Assembly: GCA_002999035.1 (NCBI GenBank)
Contig: CP027241.1
Location: 2,680,195 to 2,744,194, forward strand
DNA from: Lachnospiraceae bacterium oral taxon 500
GTDB lineage: Bacteria > Bacillota > Clostridia > Lachnospirales > Vallitaleaceae
Direction of reading: 5' to 3'
DNA: 64,000 nt
Positions within the stretch are counted from its first letter, which is position 1. Each line of letters begins with the position of its first letter. Shown piece by piece: positions 37,859 to 48,574 of the stretch. Made by a program: the position numbers and the translations under genes. The notes beneath the pieces were generated by a model. That model saw only the letters and a list, made by a program, of their open reading frames with translations, was not told where the DNA came from and did no database searches.

Positions 37859-37974
37859 ACCGTCAGACCAAATGCTTCGCATTTGCCGCACTTCGTGCTT
37901 TCCATCTGCCGGTGAAGCGCCGCAAAATGAATATGCCCGCTTCGCGGTCGCATTCATTTATGCTTGCGCGCTTC
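37859..37974. repeat. Double-hairpin repeat (copy B)
   Basis: This is the reverse complement of copy A (21294-21409). The hairpin closed by ACCGTCAGA and TCTGCCGGT lies at 37859-37913, and the 61-bp hairpin at 37914-37974. Both halves have the same length as in copy A, with a handful of substitutions, several of them compensatory or in loops. Confidence 0.85.
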
Positions 37975-37977
37975 AAA

Positions 37978-38018
37978 AAAAGCGTTTTCCCCTTGCTTTC
38001 GTAGGAGAAAACGCTTTT
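37978..38018 (-). terminator. Terminator of rpoBC
   Basis: On the minus strand AAAAGCGTTTTC (38007-38018) pairs with GAAAACGCTTTT (37978-37989) and runs into a T-rich stretch to 37975. It lies about 100 bp downstream of rpoC and directly abuts repeat copy B. Confidence 0.85.
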
Positions 38019-38116
38019 ATTTATACTTCCTTGTCAAGCTTTGTCTTTCACCCACCGGCCATTACAAAGCAGTCCCGGAACCTGACGCGTATACAAGCCT
38101 CTGCTGCTTTACCGCC

Positions 38117-41100
38117 TTATTCCGTTACTTCTTCCTCCACCGGTGCCTGCGCCTGCTCTTCATCGGCACTGACAATCTCAACATTACGGTAAATGCCCAT
38201 GCCGGTTCCGGCCGGAATCAGTTTACCTAAGATAACATTTTCCTTTAAGCCGATCAGCGGATCAACCTTACCGAAAATAGCGGCCTCCGTCAAAACTTTG
38301 GTTGTTTCCTGGAAGGACGCTGCCGACAGGAATGACTTGGTAGCCAGCGAAGCCTTGGTAATACCCAGCAGTACCTGCGTACCGGTGGCTTCTTCCAAGC
38401 CCTGCTCCCGCATTTGCTGATTGACGTTCTCAAACTCCAAACGATCCGCTAAAACGCCCGGCAGTAAATCGGTATCACCGTTGTCCTCAATCTTAACCTT
38501 TTTCAGCATTTGCCGAACAATTACCTCAATGTGCTTATCATTGATTTCTACACCCTGCTGACGGTAAACTCGCTGTACTTCCTGCAGCATATAGTCCTCT
38601 ACCGCCGCACTGTTCTTAATCTTCAAGATATCATGCGGATTAACACTACCCTCGGTCAATTCATCGCCGGCCTCAATGATTTGGCCGTCCTCAACCTTGA
38701 TCCGAGAACCGTAAGGAATCAAGTAAGCCTTACTGCTGCCGGTTTCATCGTTGGTAACGATGACCTCCCGCTTTTTCTTGTTGTCACTGACCGTAACCCG
38801 ACCGGAAAACTCGGATAAAATCGCCAGTCCCTTTGGCTTACGGGCTTCAAACAGTTCCTCAACACGCGGCAAACCTTGGGTAATATCTTCTGCCGTAGCA
38901 ATACCGCCACTGTGGAAGTTCCGCATCGTCAACTGCGTACCCGGCTCACCGATGGACTGCGCCGCGATGATACCAACCGCCTCGCCGACCTGTACCGGCC
39001 GGCCGGTCGCCATATCGGCGCCGTAACATTTCGCACAGACACCTATCTTGGAGCGGCAGGTCAAAGCGGTCCGAATCTTTACCTCGGTAATGCCGGCGGC
39101 AATAATCTTACGGGCCTGGCGGGGATTAATCATCGTATCAGCCGGTACAATCAGCTTGCCGGTTTCCGGATGCTTAATCTCTTCAACTGACCAGCGGCCG
39201 GTGATTCTTTCCTCTAAGGACTCAATCACTTCCTTGCTGTCCATGAATGCCTTGACCTTTAAGCCGACAACTTCCTCGCCGCCTTCGCAGCAGTCCAGTT
39301 CCCGGATAATTAAATCCTGCGAAACATCAACCAAACGTCTGGTCAAATAACCGGAGTCGGCCGTTCTCAGCGCGATATCGGCCAAACCTTTTCTGGCTCC
39401 GTGCGCGGAAATAAAGTATTCCAAAACATCCAGACCCTCCCGGAAGTTCGACTTGATCGGCAGCTCAATCGTCCGGCCCTGTGTATCAGCCATCAAACCA
39501 CGCATACCGACTAACTGCTTAATCTGGTTATTGGAACCACGGGCACCCGAGTCAGCCATCATAAAGATGTTATTATATTTTCCTAAGTTTTTAAGCAAAG
39601 CCTCTGTCAGCTGATCATCCGCACCCTTCCAGGTTTGAATCGTCTTTAAGTACCGTTCATCCTCGGTCATCATACCGCGGCGGAACTGCTTGGATACGGT
39701 TTCGATCGTATTTTCCGCCTGCTTTAAGATCTCACCCTTGTTCTCCGGCACTTCCATATCGGACAGGGCAACCGTAATTGCGCCTTTGGTCGAATATTTA
39801 AAGCCTAAATGCTTAATATTATCCAGCACTTCCGAAGTCTTGGTTGAACCGTGAATATCAATGCAGCGGTACAAAATCTCTTTCAGCTGCTTTTTGCCGA
39901 CCAGATAATCAATCTCAAACAACAGTTCTGAGCCGGCCGCCTCCCGGTCGACAAAGCCCAAATCCTGCGGGATAATCTCATTAAAAATAATCCGGCCGGG
40001 TGTCGTTTCTACGATGGTCGAAAGCTTTTGACCATCGATCCGCTTGCTTCTTCTGACTTTGATCTTGGAATGCAGGGACAAAATCCCGTTATCATAGGCT
40101 AACAGTGCCTCATTTTCATCGGTATAGGCATTGCCCTCGCCCGGCTCACCATCTTTTTGCAGTGTCAGGTAATAAATACCCAAAACTACGTCCTGTGACG
40201 GTACGCAGACCGGTCCACCATCAGACGGTTTCAGCAGGTTGTTTGGCGACAGCAGCAGGAAACGGCACTCCGCCTGTGCTTCTTCCGAAAGCGGCAGGTG
40301 CACCGCCATTTGGTCACCATCAAAGTCAGCATTAAAAGCGGTACAAACCAACGGGTGCAGCCGAATCGCCTTACCTTCCACCAGTACCGGCTCAAACGCC
40401 TGAATACCAAGCCGGTGCAGCGTCGGTGCCCGGTTAAGCATAACCGGATGCTCACTGATAACCTCTTCCAGCACATCAAAAACATAGGGATCCAAGCGAT
40501 CCACCATTTTTTTGGCCGACTTAATATTATGCGCCATTTCGTCCTCGACCAAACGTTTCATAATAAAGGGCTTAAATAATTCTATCGCCATTTTCTTGGG
40601 CAGACCGCATTGATAAATTTTCAACTCCGGTCCGACCACGATAACCGACCGACCCGAATAGTCAACCCGCTTACCCAAAAGATTCTGTCGGAAACGACCC
40701 TGCTTCCCTTTCAGCATATCGGACAGGGACTTTAACGGACGATTGCCCGGCCCGGTCACCGGACGTCCCCGGCGGCCATTGTCAATCAGGGCATCCACTG
40801 CTTCCTGCAACATTCTTTTTTCATTGCGGATAATAATTTCCGGTGCCTTAATCTCCATCAGGCGGCTAAGACGATTGTTCCGGTTAATCACCCGCCGATA
40901 CAAATCATTCAAATCGGAAGTGGCAAAGCGGCCACCGTCTAACTGCACCATTGGCCGCAAATCCGGCGGAATAACCGGAATATGGGTCAAAATCATCCAT
41001 TCCGGCCGATTTTCCGAACTGCGGAAAGCCTCGACTACTTCCAGCCGTTTAATAATTCTGGCCTTCTTCTGACCCTTGGTATCGCGCAGCGCCTGCTTTA

Positions 41101-41680
41101 ATTCCTTGCTTTCTTTTTCCAAATCTATGGCTGTTAAAATCTCCTGGATCGCCTCGGCGCCGAGCCCCACCCGGAAAGTATCGCCGTAGCGCTCCAGCGC
41201 TTCGTGATAGTCCCGGTCGGACAGTACCTGCTTATAACGCAAATCGGTTTCACCCGGGTCTAAAACGATATATGAGGCAAAATACAACACCTTTTCCAGC
41301 TTTTTCGGCGAAATATCCAAAATCAAGCCCATCCGGCTGGGAATCCCCTTGAAATACCAAATATGAGATACCGGTGCCGCCAGTTTGATATGGCCCATCC
41401 GCTCCCGGCGAACTTTGGCCTTGGTTACTTCCACTCCGCATTTATCACAAATCACACCCTTATGCCGGTTTTTCTTGTACTTACCGCAATGGCATTCCCA
41501 GTCCTTACTCGGCCCGAAAATCCGTTCGCAGAATAAACCGTCTACTTCCGGCTTCAAAGTACGATAATTGATGGTTTCCGGCTTTGTTACCTCGCCTCTT
41601 GACCACTCAAGAATCCGTTCCGGAGACGCCAGTCCAATTTTAATCGCATCAAAATTAACCGTTTGTTGTTCTTTCGGCAT
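38117..41680 (-). CDS. rpoC: DNA-directed RNA polymerase subunit beta'
   Basis: This 1187-residue beta' subunit is complete. The N-terminal zinc site is [20 protein letters not shown] (residues about 58-77). The catalytic magnesium loop is [12 protein letters not shown] (about 455). The bridge and trigger helices include [19 protein letters not shown] and the trigger-loop segment [11 protein letters not shown]. The second zinc cluster is [13 protein letters not shown]. The ATG at 41680 follows GGAAGGAG, 23 bp after rpoB. It is followed by a terminator and repeats rather than by rpsL and rpsG, so the usual str-type neighbourhood is broken here. Confidence 0.98.
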   Translation of the reverse strand: MPKEQQTVNFDAIKIGLASPERILEWSRGEVTKPETINYRTLKPEVDGLFCERIFGPSKDWECHCGKYKKNRHKGVICDKCGVEVTKAKVRRERMGHIKLAAPVSHIWYFKGIPSRMGLILDISPKKLEKVLYFASYIVLDPGETDLRYKQVLSDRDYHEALERYGDTFRVGLGAEAIQEILTAIDLEKESKELKQALRDTKGQKKARIIKRLEVVEAFRSSENRPEWMILTHIPVIPPDLRPMVQLDGGRFATSDLNDLYRRVINRNNRLSRLMEIKAPEIIIRNEKRMLQEAVDALIDNGRRGRPVTGPGNRPLKSLSDMLKGKQGRFRQNLLGKRVDYSGRSVIVVGPELKIYQCGLPKKMAIELFKPFIMKRLVEDEMAHNIKSAKKMVDRLDPYVFDVLEEVISEHPVMLNRAPTLHRLGIQAFEPVLVEGKAIRLHPLVCTAFNADFDGDQMAVHLPLSEEAQAECRFLLLSPNNLLKPSDGGPVCVPSQDVVLGIYYLTLQKDGEPGEGNAYTDENEALLAYDNGILSLHSKIKVRRSKRIDGQKLSTIVETTPGRIIFNEIIPQDLGFVDREAAGSELLFEIDYLVGKKQLKEILYRCIDIHGSTKTSEVLDNIKHLGFKYSTKGAITVALSDMEVPENKGEILKQAENTIETVSKQFRRGMMTEDERYLKTIQTWKGADDQLTEALLKNLGKYNNIFMMADSGARGSNNQIKQLVGMRGLMADTQGRTIELPIKSNFREGLDVLEYFISAHGARKGLADIALRTADSGYLTRRLVDVSQDLIIRELDCCEGGEEVVGLKVKAFMDSKEVIESLEERITGRWSVEEIKHPETGKLIVPADTMINPRQARKIIAAGITEVKIRTALTCRSKIGVCAKCYGADMATGRPVQVGEAVGIIAAQSIGEPGTQLTMRNFHSGGIATAEDITQGLPRVEELFEARKPKGLAILSEFSGRVTVSDNKKKREVIVTNDETGSSKAYLIPYGSRIKVEDGQIIEAGDELTEGSVNPHDILKIKNSAAVEDYMLQEVQRVYRQQGVEINDKHIEVIVRQMLKKVKIEDNGDTDLLPGVLADRLEFENVNQQMREQGLEEATGTQVLLGITKASLATKSFLSAASFQETTKVLTEAAIFGKVDPLIGLKENVILGKLIPAGTGMGIYRNVEIVSADEEQAQAPVEEEVTE

Positions 41681-41703
41681 ATTATCTGACTCCTTCCGCC
41701 GGC

Positions 41704-44700
41704 TTAATTATCAAAATCGTCTTCCTCGCCGATAATAAAGCTGTCTTCCAAATTAATATCATCATAATCATCATCTAAAGCTTCATTGGCATCAATCTCG
41801 TCAATCTCGCTGTAGTCAAAGCTGTCATTGTCATCATCCAGCGGATCCAGCCGATAATCACCCAATTCAAAATCAACACCGTCGTCATAGTCGTCTTCTT
41901 TCAGCTCGACTACCGTATCACCGGTTAAGACATTCACATCCAGCGCCAGCGACTGCAATTCCTTGAGCAGAACCTTAAACGATTCCGGAATGCCCGGTTC
42001 GGGAATATTTTCACCCTTGATAATCGCCTCATAGGTTTTAACCCGGCCGACCACATCATCGGACTTCATGGTCAAAATTTCCTGCAAGGTGTAGGCTGCA
42101 CCGTAAGCCTCCAGTGCCCATACTTCCATCTCACCGAACCGCTGTCCGCCGAATTGAGCTTTACCGCCCAGTGGCTGCTGCGTTACCAGCGAATACGGAC
42201 CGGTTGACCGGGCATGGATCTTATCGTCAACCAAATGGTGAAGCTTCAAATAATGCATGTAGCCAACGGTGACCTCGGCGTCAAAGTACTCGCCGGTACG
42301 GCCGTCTCTAAGCGGAAGCTTACCCGAACGCGGAATCTTTACACCCTTCCATTCTTCGCGGTGTGCCCGATTGGCGGATAGATATTCAAACACTTCCTTG
42401 TCCAAAGTGCTCTTCCACTTCTTCTCAAAGTCCTTAAACTCCATATTGACATAGTCGTTGGCCATATCCAGCGTATCCATGATATCTTCTTCATTAGCTC
42501 CGTCAAATACCGGTGTGGCAATCTTAAAGCCCAAAGCCTTGGCCGCTAAGCCCAAATGCACTTCCAAAATCTGACCGATATTCATACGGGAAGGCACGCC
42601 CATCGGGTTTAAGACGATATCCAGCGGCCGTCCGTTCGGTAAAAACGGCATATCTTCCTGCGGCAGAACTCTGGACACAACGCCCTTATTGCCGTGGCGG
42701 CCGGCCATTTTATCTCCGACCGAAATCTTTCTTTTCTGGGCAATATACACCCGCACCGCCTGATTAACGCCGGGTGACAAATCATCGCCGTTTTCTCTGG
42801 TAAAAATATGCACGTCAACAATGGTGCCCTCTTGACCATGCGGAACTTTAAGCGAAGTATCCCGGACTTCTCTGGCTTTTTCTCCGAAAATTGCCCTGAG
42901 CAGCCGCTCCTCCGCCGTCAGCTCCGTTTCGCCCTTGGGCGTTACCTTGCCGACTAAAATATCACCGGAACGCACTTCTGCACCGATCCGGATAATGCCT
43001 CTTTCATCCAGATCCTTCAGCGCTTCCTCGCCTACGCCCGGAATATCTCTGGTAATTTCTTCCGGCCCCAGTTTGGTATCTCTGGCTTCCGATTCATGTT
43101 CCTCAATATGAATGGACGTATAAACATCGTCCCGGACTAAGTTTTCATTGAGCAGGATCGCGTCCTCGTAGTTATAGCCCTCCCATGACATAAAGCCAAT
43201 CAGCGGGTTCTTACCAAGCGCAATCTCACCGCCCTGTGTCGAAGAGCCGTCGGCAATGACCTCGCCCTTTACAACTTCCTGTCCCTTTTTCACAATCGGC
43301 CTTTGATTCATGCAGGTACCTTGGTTGGAGCGAACAAACTTCTGCAAACGATGCGAAACCTTCTTGCCGCCGGCAGTCTTGACAATGATCTCCGTAGCGG
43401 AAACCTTATCAATCACGCCATCTTCCTTAGCCAGCACCACGATGCCGGAGTCAACTGCCGCTTTATGCTCAATTCCCGTACCGACGATCGGCGATTCGGT
43501 TGACAGCAGCGGAACTGCCTGCCGCTGCATGTTGGAACCCATCAGCGCCCGGTTGGCATCGTCATTTTCCAGGAACGGAATCATCGACGTCGCCACCGAA
43601 AAAACCTGCTTGGGCGAAACGTCCATCAAATCAACCTTGGTCGCATCCATTTCAATAATCTGCTCGGCGAACCGACCAGTTACATATTTATTAATAAACT
43701 CGCCCTTTTCCGTCAGCGGCTCGTTTGCCTGCGCAATCCGGTACTTATCTTCTTCATCGGCCGTAAAATATTCAACCTGCTCGGTAACAATCGGTTTCCC
43801 GCTGCTTTTGTCGATCAACCGATAGGGTGACTCAATAAAGCCGTATTCGTTAATCCGGGCATAAGTCGCAAGTGAGTTGATCAAACCGATGTTCGGACCT
43901 TCCGGCGTTTCAATCGGACACATTCTTCCATAGTGCGAATAGTGAACGTCCCGCACCTCAAAGCCGGCTCTGTCTCTGGATAAACCGCCGGGACCGAGTG
44001 CCGACAAACGTCTTTTATGGGTTAGCTCACCCAGAGGATTGGTTTGATCCATAAACTGCGACAGCTGCGAACTGCCGAAAAACTCTTTAATTGCCGCCGA
44101 AACCGGCCGAATGTTAATCAGTGACTGGGCGGAAACCGTTTCCGTATCCTGCACTGTCATTCGCTCCCGAATCACTCTTTCCATCCGGGAAAGACCAATC
44201 CGAAACTGATTCTGTAACAGCTCGCCCACCGCCCGAATCCGGCGGTTGCCCAGGTGATCGATATCATCTTTGGTGCCGATATGATATTCCAAATGCATAT
44301 TATAGTTGATGGAAGCAAAAATATCTTCCTTGGTAATATGCTTGGGAATCAAATGGGCAACATTCTTTTTAATCTGGGTAATTAATTCTTCACCCGAATA
44401 TTCTTCCATTAAATCCATTAAGGCCGGGTAATATACTCTTTCATAAATTCCGGCAGCTTTGGCATCAATATCAACATATTTATTGATATTGACAAACAAA
44501 TTGCTTAACACCTTGACTTTGCGGTTTTCAACCGTTACATAAACTGCGTGAATCGCCAGATCCTGGAGTTCCTTAGCCAGCTCCGTCGTGATTTCAGTGC
44601 CCGCTTCAGCCACGATCTCGCCGGTTTGGGTATCAACCACATCCTCCGCCAGCACAGAACCGACAATCCGGTTCTCAAACGCCAATTTTTTGTTGAACTT

Positions 44701-45528
44701 ATAACGTCCGACCCGCGCCAAATCATAGCGTCTGGCATCAAAAAAGACAGCATTAAGCAGGGATTCCGCGCTTTCTACCGTTGGCGGCTCTCCCGGCCGA
44801 ATTCTTTTATAAACTTCAATCAACCCCTCTTCATACGAGCGGGAATTATCTTTTTCCAAACTTGCCAAAATTTTCGGCTCTTCACCGAACAAATCAATAA
44901 TTTCCGAATCCTTGCCAATGCCCAGTGCCCGAATCAAAACGGTAATCGGCACTTTTCTGGTCCGGTCGACCCGCACATAAAAAACATCATTGGAATCGGT
45001 TTCATATTCCAGCCAAGCACCACGATTGGGAATAACCGTACAGGAGTAAAGTTCTTTTCCGATTTTATCATGTTTAATCGCATAATAAATACCGGGCGAC
45101 CGCACCAACTGCGATACAACGACTCTTTCTGCGCCGTTGATCACAAAAGTACCGGTTTCCGTCATCAGCGGCAACTCACCCATGTAGATATCATGCTCGT
45201 TGATCTCATCCTTTTCCTTGTTGTATAATCTGGCCCTGACCTTTAACGGAGCGGCGTAGGTCGCGTCCCTTTCCTTACATTCCTCGACCGTATACTTGGG
45301 GTCATCGCTGAAGCTAAAATCCAAAAATTCTAATGATAAGCTGTTGGTATAGTCTTCAACCGGAGAAATGTCTTGAAACGCTTCTTTTAGTCCTTCATTC
45401 AAGAACCATTTGTAGGAATTTTTCTGCACTTCGATCAGATTGGGCATATCCAGGACTTCTTTCTGCCTTGAATATGTCATCCGCAATCCGTCGCCAATAT
45501 GCATCGGCTTAATTCTTCTTTTTTCCAT
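41704..45528 (-). CDS. rpoB: DNA-directed RNA polymerase subunit beta
   Basis: This 1274-residue beta subunit has the rifampicin region [20 protein letters not shown] followed by [10 protein letters not shown]. The Asp, His and Ser positions typical of sensitivity are intact. The flap and [13 protein letters not shown] active-site region are present, as is the C-terminal [20 protein letters not shown] block. The last about 65 residues form an extra, strongly acidic tail ([20 protein letters not shown] and similar) beyond the Bacillus length. The ATG at 45528 has a GGAG site at long spacing. Its own promoter lies 185 bp upstream. rplL is not adjacent. Confidence 0.98.
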   Translation of the reverse strand: MEKRRIKPMHIGDGLRMTYSRQKEVLDMPNLIEVQKNSYKWFLNEGLKEAFQDISPVEDYTNSLSLEFLDFSFSDDPKYTVEECKERDATYAAPLKVRARLYNKEKDEINEHDIYMGELPLMTETGTFVINGAERVVVSQLVRSPGIYYAIKHDKIGKELYSCTVIPNRGAWLEYETDSNDVFYVRVDRTRKVPITVLIRALGIGKDSEIIDLFGEEPKILASLEKDNSRSYEEGLIEVYKRIRPGEPPTVESAESLLNAVFFDARRYDLARVGRYKFNKKLAFENRIVGSVLAEDVVDTQTGEIVAEAGTEITTELAKELQDLAIHAVYVTVENRKVKVLSNLFVNINKYVDIDAKAAGIYERVYYPALMDLMEEYSGEELITQIKKNVAHLIPKHITKEDIFASINYNMHLEYHIGTKDDIDHLGNRRIRAVGELLQNQFRIGLSRMERVIRERMTVQDTETVSAQSLINIRPVSAAIKEFFGSSQLSQFMDQTNPLGELTHKRRLSALGPGGLSRDRAGFEVRDVHYSHYGRMCPIETPEGPNIGLINSLATYARINEYGFIESPYRLIDKSSGKPIVTEQVEYFTADEEDKYRIAQANEPLTEKGEFINKYVTGRFAEQIIEMDATKVDLMDVSPKQVFSVATSMIPFLENDDANRALMGSNMQRQAVPLLSTESPIVGTGIEHKAAVDSGIVVLAKEDGVIDKVSATEIIVKTAGGKKVSHRLQKFVRSNQGTCMNQRPIVKKGQEVVKGEVIADGSSTQGGEIALGKNPLIGFMSWEGYNYEDAILLNENLVRDDVYTSIHIEEHESEARDTKLGPEEITRDIPGVGEEALKDLDERGIIRIGAEVRSGDILVGKVTPKGETELTAEERLLRAIFGEKAREVRDTSLKVPHGQEGTIVDVHIFTRENGDDLSPGVNQAVRVYIAQKRKISVGDKMAGRHGNKGVVSRVLPQEDMPFLPNGRPLDIVLNPMGVPSRMNIGQILEVHLGLAAKALGFKIATPVFDGANEEDIMDTLDMANDYVNMEFKDFEKKWKSTLDKEVFEYLSANRAHREEWKGVKIPRSGKLPLRDGRTGEYFDAEVTVGYMHYLKLHHLVDDKIHARSTGPYSLVTQQPLGGKAQFGGQRFGEMEVWALEAYGAAYTLQEILTMKSDDVVGRVKTYEAIIKGENIPEPGIPESFKVLLKELQSLALDVNVLTGDTVVELKEDDYDDGVDFELGDYRLDPLDDDNDSFDYSEIDEIDANEALDDDYDDINLEDSFIIGEEDDFDN

Positions 45529-45711
45529 CTTGTCGCTTCACTCCTTGGCATTCTTTGGCTTATTAACATGATAAAGCGGAGCCTGCTCCAGCTTTCCGGC
45601 ACAGGAACCAGTCCTTTCCCGATTGCCGCTGCTCTTTTTAGCCGCTCAAAAACCAAACAAGTCTTCCAGCAACACAAAAAAGAGCACAAAGCCCCACTGT
45701 CGTATTTTCCT

Positions 45712-45740
45712 ATGTTATCACTTGTTTTTTTCTTTGTCAA
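45712..45740 (-). promoter_or_regulatory. Promoter of rpoBC
   Basis: TTGACA (45735-45740), 17 bp and TAACAT (45712-45717) on the minus strand, with an AT-rich upstream tract that could act as an UP element. The leader is about 175 nt. I found no convincing terminator-antiterminator in it. Confidence 0.75.
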
Positions 45741-45807
45741 GCAACTTTTTAAAATTTTAACACAATTCTTATATTTTTTATTATAGTTTTTTATTATAAT
45801 TTTATAT

Positions 45808-46140
45808 TTAATTCATATTATCCGTTCTTAGTATCTCATTAACTATTCCTTCTCCGACTTTATTGTTTCCTTCGATTATAAAAAACTCCGCCCCGCCAAC
45901 TAAATCCGAATAATCCATATCCGCGTACAGCGGCTCTGCCCGGCACTCCAGCCAAGTAGTAAATTCCGGTTTTTCCTCTCCTGTCAAACGAATGCCTAAA
46001 TATTGATCCTTTCCTTTGATCATAAAATGAGGACAATATTTTCCCGCGCCCAAATCCGGCGGTAATGTTCTTTTTTCCCTAAAAAATCTGACGGCACAGA
46101 GCAATATAAAGCTCAAACTACGATCCTGACTGATATTCAC
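45808..46140 (-). CDS. Small EF-Tu-like beta-barrel protein
   Basis: This 110-residue protein opens at a GTG (46140) behind GAGAGG. Its sequence resembles the C-terminal beta-barrels of EF-Tu. The parts are an HF-x-I-K-x-x-x-Q-YLGIRL strand, a TTWLECRAEPLYADMDYSDL strand-turn and the closing GAEFFIIEGNNKVGEGIV, like the GGRTVGxGxV end of EF-Tu domain 3. There is no GTPase domain. Stand-alone proteins of this type occur in many bacteria without an assigned function. It sits just upstream of the rpoB promoter on the same strand. Confidence 0.65.
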   Translation of the reverse strand: MNISQDRSLSFILLCAVRFFREKRTLPPDLGAGKYCPHFMIKGKDQYLGIRLTGEEKPEFTTWLECRAEPLYADMDYSDLVGGAEFFIIEGNNKVGEGIVNEILRTDNMN

Positions 46141-46253
46141 TTGTCCTCTCTTCCTTCTCTTCCCTAATCCAAATTCAAAAACTGTTTAACTCACCATTCC
46201 CCTGTGAACCGCTACGAATTTCTGCCACAAGTTCGAGCAGCGATTCCCGCCAT

Positions 46254-46305
46254 GACGTAGTCTTTTTCGCGAGTAAAATTAGCAGAATGCCAAAGGCGTT
46301 CTGCT
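46254..46305. repeat. Intergenic hairpin modules, second copy
   Basis: GAC-GTA-GTCTTTTTCGC (46254-46270) and the hairpin AGCAGAATGCC (46281-46291) / GGCGTTCTGCT (46295-46305) match the two modules at 18309-18366 but in the opposite order. The remaining bases of the gap 46141-46327 show nothing else. Confidence 0.6.
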
Positions 46306-46327
46306 AACCGCCGGCAAAACAACCGTT

Positions 46328-48430
46328 TTAACAAACAGGGAAAAGCGGAGCTGTTTGCTCAATAATGCAATTCACCATTTTGGCGCACAAATCCGGGTCA
46401 TAGCGCCGACCGGCCAGTGCCAGCATATCCGCTTTTATTTGGCTAAGGTCTTTGCCAAAACGCTGCGGATGCGTCTTGATATAATAAGCGTCAAATAAAA
46501 TCCGAAAAGCCCGAACTGCCAGCGGAATCTCCTCTCCGCTGATGTCCAGTACCCCCTCCGAACCGTCCCAGGCTTCATTTACACCGGTCAGGTATTCAGC
46601 GATCACCAAAGTTTCAATTTCGCCGACATTGCGGAGCACGGCATAACTGCTCTCCACCAGTTTCTGCGGAAAACGCAGGCTTTGAAGATCATAACCCGAC
46701 ATTTCCCACTCGTCCCGATCCAAAATCAGTTTGCCGACATTTAAATAAGTACTGAGCTGCCCGATTTCTTTCCGGATCGACGGGTTCATCTCCGGCACCC
46801 CTTCCGTCTGAGTCAGGAGCATCTCCAACCCTTCCGTTTGGGTCTTGTCCTGCGGGCTGATCTGATACAATTTTTCCAAAACTCCCTGCAAGAAACGGCG
46901 GGCATTGGCCTGCCGGTTCATCTGTTTATCCTGATACATACTTTCATCGGCCGCCGCCATGACTTCGTCCGCAGTTACGCCCTCCACGTCCGCTTTGACA
47001 GCATAGCCTATCGCCACCGACAGCGGCAGCGTTTCTATTTTTTCCCGCTCCAGCTTTTGACGGATTCTTTCCGTCACCCTTTTCAGCACCGCCTCATCGG
47101 CCTTGGGAAAAAGAATGACAAACTCATCACCGCCGACGCGCGCTACTAAATCCCGGCTGCGGCAGCTGCCGCTCAATATCCCGGCCACTTTGACAATCAG
47201 CTCATCGCCCCGGAAATGTCCAAAAATATCATTGGTCAGCTTCAAACCGTTGATATCAACCATCATAAAAGCAAGCGGATAATTGCCTTCGTTCATCTCG
47301 ATTTTCTTCAGCATCTCGTTAAAATATTGGCGATTGGCCACTTCCGTCAGCGCATCATGCTGAGCCCTGAATAAGATCTCTCTTTCCTGCCTTTTTCTAT
47401 CCCTGATATCCCGGGCCGACATATAAATATATTTTTTATCGGTCAGCTCCAGCTCAATAAAAACACTTTCCAAAAGAAGCTCCATATTGTTCCTGGTACG
47501 CAGCATCACCTCGGTCTGAACCGCCGTACCGCTGCCCAGTCGCCGGAAAACATCTTCAATATAAGCCTCGGCCGTCTGATCCTCTTTTTGCCGCTCGGTC
47601 ATCATTAAAAGCAGCGACTTCCCCTGCAATTCTGCTTTCTCATCATATTCCAATAACTTCATCGCAGCTAAATTAACATCCGAAATCTGGTCTTTTTCCA
47701 GCAGGAAGATAGCTTCACTGGAATAATAAAACATTGTTCGGAAATGCTGTTCGTTCCGCTGCAATTCTTCATTAGCATACTGCAACTGACAATTCTTCTG
47801 ATGCAGCGTTTTATCCCTTTCCGACAGTTCACTCAAAAGCTGCTCCCGGTTGCGGATATACTGCATGATATTAAAAGCCACCACAGTAAAGATGGGATAA
47901 GTAATCACAAAAGTCAACGCTGGCTCAATCTCATTCACCCAGCCCTCGCCGGCCATCATCAGCACGGTCATCGCACTGATTATGTTTGTTAAAAGCGCCA
48001 TTAAAAAAAGACGAACGGAATTAAAAGAAAGCTTCCTGACTCGTAAAACATAAATAAAGCCGATCTCCAAAAAATAAACTAAGGCAATGCCGCACAGCGC
48101 AATCTCCGTGCCTTTCGTCCCCCGGAGCCAACGGATGATAAAAGTAGCAGTGGCTGTAATGGCAGCCGTAATCGGGCCGTAGCCGGCCGCTGCCAAATTA
48201 AGCAAAACCTCACGCGCGTCATAGCTGATTTTGTTAGCACCGACAAAAGGAGTTTTAATGTCAATAAAAATAAACAAGGTAAAAACAAGGCCTTGTATGA
48301 CTTGAGTATAATCCCTTTTTGAGTTTTCATCGTTTTTATTGACCTTGAAGTTTTTACCGATTAGCGTGGAAATAAAAACAAATGCTAAAATAACACTGGC
48401 TTTTGAAATCAGAGCCATTATCTGTTCCAT
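46328..48430 (-). CDS. LytS-type membrane sensor with PAS, GGDEF and degenerate HD-GYP domains
   Basis: This 700-residue protein starts with a 5TM-LYT-like membrane sensor (about residues 1-200; SYDAREVLLNLAAAGYGP is the family signature). A short coiled coil, a PAS domain (about 230-350) and a GGDEF domain with RVGGDEF at about 432 follow. The last about 180 residues align by eye with HD-GYP domains (WDGSEGVLDISGEEIPLAVR, GRRYDPDL). However, the HD and HHExxDGxGYP catalytic residues are gone (YLNVGK, EYLTGVNEAWDG). It should make c-di-GMP, and the C-terminal domain may only bind or regulate. I chose the ATG at 48430, which follows GAGGAG. Confidence 0.88.
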   Translation of the reverse strand: MEQIMALISKASVILAFVFISTLIGKNFKVNKNDENSKRDYTQVIQGLVFTLFIFIDIKTPFVGANKISYDAREVLLNLAAAGYGPITAAITATATFIIRWLRGTKGTEIALCGIALVYFLEIGFIYVLRVRKLSFNSVRLFLMALLTNIISAMTVLMMAGEGWVNEIEPALTFVITYPIFTVVAFNIMQYIRNREQLLSELSERDKTLHQKNCQLQYANEELQRNEQHFRTMFYYSSEAIFLLEKDQISDVNLAAMKLLEYDEKAELQGKSLLLMMTERQKEDQTAEAYIEDVFRRLGSGTAVQTEVMLRTRNNMELLLESVFIELELTDKKYIYMSARDIRDRKRQEREILFRAQHDALTEVANRQYFNEMLKKIEMNEGNYPLAFMMVDINGLKLTNDIFGHFRGDELIVKVAGILSGSCRSRDLVARVGGDEFVILFPKADEAVLKRVTERIRQKLEREKIETLPLSVAIGYAVKADVEGVTADEVMAAADESMYQDKQMNRQANARRFLQGVLEKLYQISPQDKTQTEGLEMLLTQTEGVPEMNPSIRKEIGQLSTYLNVGKLILDRDEWEMSGYDLQSLRFPQKLVESSYAVLRNVGEIETLVIAEYLTGVNEAWDGSEGVLDISGEEIPLAVRAFRILFDAYYIKTHPQRFGKDLSQIKADMLALAGRRYDPDLCAKMVNCIIEQTAPLFPVC

Positions 48431-48574
48431 ACTATTTCTCCTCAACCCTTTTCTGATTATAGCTTAAGGCAAACAGATATTATACTTGGCTTCCCCACGC
48501 TCGTAATTCCTCAACACTTCGATGAATTATGAGCGGCTTGTATAGGCTGTAACATTTTGGGGCAATATAGGTTT

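Noticed and set aside
37694-37957. N-terminal extension of AzlC by 88 residues
   Set aside because: It translates hairpin repeat copy B and the sequence behind it. A good ribosome site precedes the internal ATG.
45529-45711. Attenuator in the rpoB leader
   Set aside because: A T-run near 45660 follows only weak pairing, and no stable competing stems could be drawn.
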